Shown here piece by piece: positions 60,162 to 64,000 of a DNA stretch of 64,000 nucleotides. Within the stretch, counting starts at the first letter, position 1, and the number at the start of each line of letters is the position of its first letter. Origin of the DNA: Limnoperna fortunei (lineage: Eukaryota; Mollusca; Bivalvia; Mytilida; Modiolidae); NCBI GenBank assembly GCA_944474755.1, contig OX104112.1, positions 5,070,490 to 5,134,489 on the forward strand, in the 5' to 3' direction. Made by a program: the position numbers and the translations under genes. The notes beneath the pieces are model-generated. The model saw only the letters and a list, made by a program, of their open reading frames with translations. It was not told the DNA's origin and ran no database searches.

Positions 60162-62201
60162 ATGGACGTGCATTTGTGTATTTGTGTTGTTTGTGTACTT
60201 GTATTAGCCCCAGAGAAAGCGGTTACACAGGTAATTTAAATTAACTGTAATTTATTTTAAAATACTTTAAAAAACACACTTTTCAAAGTCAGTTTCTTTC
60301 AATATTGTTTAAAATACAGAAACTTCTTTTATGAAATTTATTATTCTAATGCGATTACTTTTGTAAAAAATGCTTATACTGGTTGGTCGAGTTTAATTTT
60401 ATCATCTTTTACTTGGTTTCGGCCTGAAATGTGTTGCTTTTTATTGTTTATAATATAACATCCTAGTTCCACTATGTGAACAAATCCATATTAAAATTCC
60501 AATTAATTTGTGTTTCAATCTTTTTGTCATTGTTATCCATGATTATTGTTAGTGACATTATAATTGCTATTTTTAGCATGAATTTTGAGATTTGCATGAT
60601 GTCTGCAATTGTTTTCTTTGTATATGACACATGGGAGGTACGTCGAACATCTACACTCAAGAGCACGTTTATAAACCGCTACAATGTACAGATTACCAAA
60701 TTTGTTTTATTTTTGTAATTGAAATAATTCATGCATACCATGCTTTATTGTAGTTTCAACCTGAGTGGGCATTTTATTCGTGATATTTGACACATATAAC
60801 CTCGGGGCAAAATATTCACAAATAATTTTCACCCACGTTAAACGACTATAGCGCATGAATTATTTAATTAAAATTGACTGTTGAATAACCGTTAGAGATC
60901 AAAACTTCTGTTGTATTGATATCTACAAAAAATGTTCTTTATTAGCTATATTTATGAACAGAACAAATATTAGATTTGATTATTAGCTTTACATGTTTCC
61001 TGTTTCTCCATTAAGTATTATGCTCGTAGAAAAGCCACACTCGAGCAACATTACATCTGTTTGGAGGAAGCAATAACATACATATAAACAAAGGTGGACT
61101 GTTGATAACTAAAATCAGTCATTTATACAGTGTTTTTCTGTTTTACGCTGCTAATGGACATATGACCTTTACGTGATATACCAACTATATTTCTAAATAA
61201 AAGAAGATGGCATCCGATTGAGTCGATCTATTATAATAAGATAATTCAACCATTAACTATTTCTAGAAAGTCTGGTCATCTTATGGTATGAAACAAAAAC
61301 GTTACGCAAATGAAATATGACCTGCAACACATTTTGCACTGTCAATATAAAGTAGATAAAACAATGTAAGAACTAAACAATAGGAAGAGATGAAACGATG
61401 AGTAAGAAATTGCTATGCCGCTAGAAAAATATAAAGTCTCGGATAGAAACGGGGAATTTTTCACTTTTAAACGATTGAAATGCGTCTACTTTCTTTTAGC
61501 ATCTAAATTAGAAAATAACCGTAAACTTCGAGTAGGCGTTTGTTGTTCGTTCGATACATTTTGAGTCGTTTGCGGGATAGGAGGGCAAAGTTTCGCGGTT
61601 TGTCCGAATACCATCGAAGCACGAAAGCAGTCAAACTTTTTTAAACGACGTAAAATCCCTTTGGAAACAGAAACGGATGACTTACAATGTAAATTTCCCG
61701 TAGCAAAAATCAAGGACGATTTGTGACATGCAAACAACAGAGGAATGTCATAAAATATGGACAGATTATCATGAATACATTTTCTACTGGGTTTCTCTGA
61801 TTAAAAGATGCAATATTTAATAAGAAAAAAATAAAGGAAAAAAACACACTCCACCGGGTATGACTTTTAATGTTAGGTGATTTCCATATCTGAATAAATT
61901 ACATACTAAACTTAAAAGCAACAGAATATGCCCCGAACACATAACATATAATAATATCTCTCTGAAACATAAAGTATTGTGACACTTGTTTAAATGCGCG
62001 GTGTTGCTTTGTATATTTAAAACGGTAGCTGATTAAACAGACCAAAATATATGTTGTACGTAATTAGTTGATGATGTAATAAGTCAAAAGAAACCTTCCA
62101 TAATTGGAGGAGTTTGTCTTAGGAGAAGATCTGTTTTTTATATATATTTTATACACTATGATATATATTTTTATTATTTTAGTGTCCAGCATTTGACTTG
62201 G
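60162..62201 (+). CDS. 5' end of a secreted-protein gene (first two coding exons; continues beyond the window)
   Basis: Exon 1 (60162-60230, 23 codons, phase 0) encodes a signal peptide: M-D-V-H-L-C-I-C-V-V-C-V-L-V-L-A, then P-E-K-A-V-T-Q, ending at 'acacag|gtaatt'. After a 1.95-kb intron, a 19-nt exon at 62183-62201 ('ttattttag' ... 'gtaagt', a consensus donor) encodes C-P-A-F-D-L and leaves one base. The start ATG has a purine-poor but G+4 context ('aaatcatgg'). Exon 1 alone could be chance; the strong donor and matching phase of the next candidate raise the likelihood. Product unknown. Downstream exons were not identified. Confidence 0.5.
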
Positions 62202-62602
62202 GTAAGTAATTTTTAGTGTCGAGTTCATGGAATAATTTTTCGTTTTCTCTACCTACTTTATATTTTTTTCTACTAAGATGACAAATGTAAACGTTTTGCA
62301 AAATGAACAAGAATTTGAAATGAATTTATTTTTTGATGGAATTTCAATAAATAAGATAATATAATATTCAATTGCAGTCAGGCTTGGAAAACGTCATTTA
62401 TTTTATGGTATTTATTATCATTATTAGTGCAATCGAAATTGAATGTTCATAAGCATGACAGTCGTTTTAACGTTACATTTTGTAGTACAAATGCCTATGC
62501 AGTCGATCTTGGTGTACTCAGTATACTTACTGCACGATTATAGTTCTGTGTTCATTTGTCGACGCATGCTCTATTTGTTCATAAATTAATAAATATATAT
62601 TC

Positions 62603-62786
62603 TTACATATACACATACATACATACACACATACATACATACATACACACATAGACATACATACATACACACATACATACATACATACATACATATATGC
62701 ATACATACATACAAATACATACATACATACATACATACATACATACATACATACATACATACATACATACATACATACATACATAC
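62603..62786. repeat. Tetranucleotide microsatellite (CATA)n
   Basis: Runs of ACAT/CATA with a few interruptions ('acacac', 'agacat', 'atatgc'), purest at the right end. It gives open frames of alternating Met-Tyr-Val-Cys on the minus strand that are not genes. Confidence 0.97.
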
Positions 62787-62833
62787 AAAACTGACTTGAC
62801 CATACTGTGGGGGTTCACAGTGATCATCCTAAA

Positions 62834-63001
62834 TAGGTACTTTCATGCGTTTTTGGGAAAACCCGTGTGAACTTTCACTCGTGATAGAAATTTTTATGCC
62901 TTTTGGCTTGTTCCGCTGCGTTCCACTCGCGAAAAGACATAAAATTTCTATCACTCGTGAAAGATCAACCGGTCTTTCCCAAAAATGTATGAAAGAACCT
63001 A
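62834..63001. repeat. 168-bp inverted-repeat element
   Basis: Ends 'taggtactttcatgcgtttt' and 'tgtatgaaagaaccta' are inverted. Inner arms 'ctttcactcgtgatagaaat' and 'atttctatcactcgtgaaag' pair almost perfectly. It is likely a small foldback MITE. A 62-codon frame across it is incidental. Confidence 0.85.
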
Positions 63002-63489
63002 GTAATCTTTACTCCTCTTACCTAACATTCTAATTTGTTCTAGTACCAGTCATAATACCCTACCTTTTGGTAGATCAAATGTATTTATTGATATATATTG
63101 TGTTTCTTCTTTTCGTCTGAATATAACTCAAATTGGGTTTGTGAATTTAGTGTTGTCCCTTACATTTTATTTCTTTTAATTGTTTAATTTATATATAAAA
63201 TATTTCACATATTAAAGTAATTAAAACATTGCTGACAAGTGCATATAGTAGATTGGAGATAAAAATAATTTGGTCTTATAGATATATTTAATACGTCTAC
63301 AAATTAAGCCCAACACTGTTAGATTTTCAATGCTGTCATATTTGTGCTTACACTCAGCGGTAAAAGGGTCTACATATAAAGGGTCTAAAGAAAGCTACCT
63401 ACCAGTACACTTATTAAGTATGAGATCGACAAACATGATACAAATGACGGTGTTAGTGTCAAAATTATACAACAAACTAAATTATTGAT
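63002..63489. other. Intergenic, AT-rich, nothing recognised
   Basis: No gene, RNA or clear repeat. Confidence 0.5.
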
Positions 63490-63675
63490 CCTGATTTTAT
63501 ATGGATTGATTACACTGACCGCTGACTGTTACCACGGAAATGACGGATTCGTGATTTGGGACGATGTATGCGTCAGCAATCAGTCAGCGATCTTTCAGCG
63601 TTCCGAAATCTGTCAGCAATCAGTTTCCAATCAATCAAAGTGTTGTGTTAACCGGTGTAAGTACTGTAACAGATT
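63490..63675. repeat. Dispersed repeat (copy B of 2570-2850)
   Basis: Same order of blocks as at 2670-2845: 'actgaccgctgactgttacc', 'atgacggattcgtgatttgg', 'agtcagcgatctttcagcgt', 'tcagcaatcag', 'tcaatcaaagtgttgtgtta' and 'gtgtaagtactgta'. The left part of copy A is missing here. Confidence 0.75.
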
Positions 63676-63947
63676 TCCACTTTAGCCACGTCATATTATA
63701 TGTAGCTTATATCACACCATGAAATTAACTACATATATTTACTGCATAGTCAGTGTTGTTAATGAGGGGTTTGCAGATCATTTTCAACAAATATAAAAAT
63801 CAAAGTGGTAGAATGTTGTTTATCTTAATAACGATCGCAAGTATTTTTAATGGATATGTCGGGACAATTAAATCAACGAGGGGTATTCCTAACTAGTCCG
63901 AACCGTTTTACATATAGGATCTTACATTGGTACGAGTGGATTATCGG

Positions 63948-64000
63948 ATTTCTCCAATCGAGATAGTTAAATTTAATTTAACTATCGAGATTGGAGAAAT
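63948..64000. repeat. Inverted repeat at the window edge
   Basis: 'atttctccaatcgagatagt' and 'actatcgagattggagaaat' are reverse complements except for a central GA in each arm, joined by 'taaatttaattta'. It may be a hairpin element or the end of a larger one running out of the window. Confidence 0.75.

Noticed and set aside
61486..61737. 83-codon minus-strand frame of more balanced composition
   Set aside because: It lies inside the intron of the gene starting at 60162 on the other strand. No recognised domain and no splice support.
62527..62827. Met-Tyr-Val-Cys repeat frames on the minus strand
   Set aside because: Translation of the CATA microsatellite.

Overview
The window looks like AT-rich nuclear DNA from a marine bivalve, most likely a mussel (Mytilidae). 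That reading is inference. It rests on spliced animal genes with GT-AG introns, a tRNA-derived SINE family present in about a dozen copies, a secreted protein with the 'short-chain collagen C4-like' domain common in bivalves, a B-box/beta-propeller protein, and hammerhead-ribozyme-like remnants of a kind known from bivalve repeats. No bacterial or organellar features were seen. Most open frames in the window are chance frames in AT-rich DNA.

Layout. 1-8.9 kb: SINE copies, small tandem arrays, a 224-bp MITE with a TTA target duplication, and the 3' exons of a single-pass membrane receptor with a tyrosine-rich tail (6278-7491, possibly beginning at 3545). 8.86-20.3 kb: one uninterrupted satellite of about 110 copies of a 104-bp monomer, organised into nested higher-order repeats of about 2.3-2.7 kb. 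20.3-28.3 kb: no recognisable gene, but SINEs, a long inverted-repeat element, a hairpin-bearing dispersed repeat and a 33-bp minisatellite. 28.3-29.4 kb: a minus-strand intronless coding exon for a B-box protein. 29.5-34.2 kb: SINEs and a second copy of the hairpin repeat. 34.28-41.60 kb: a complete seven-exon gene for a secreted C4-like-domain protein, including an 11-nt microexon and an exon pair separated by only 20 nt. 42.7-43.3 kb: LINE relic bracketed by two inverted hammerhead-like remnants. 43.805-47.942 kb: a 4.14-kb element with 27-bp terminal inverted repeats and a TA duplication, filled with its own tandem repeats and an 85-bp perfect palindrome. 48-60 kb: SINEs, a decayed DIRS-type retrotransposon on the minus strand (gag, RT, RNase H; no tyrosine recombinase seen), a second retroelement scrap and short tandem arrays. 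60.16-64 kb: the first two exons of another secreted-protein gene running off the window, a CATA-type microsatellite and inverted-repeat elements.

The genes do not form a pathway. Two (34.3-41.6 kb and 60.16 kb onward) encode secreted products, one a membrane receptor, and one an intracellular B-box protein. The strongest candidates for undescribed structure are the TIR-bounded element built from satellite-like repeats, the nested satellite, and the splicing architecture of the C4-like gene.
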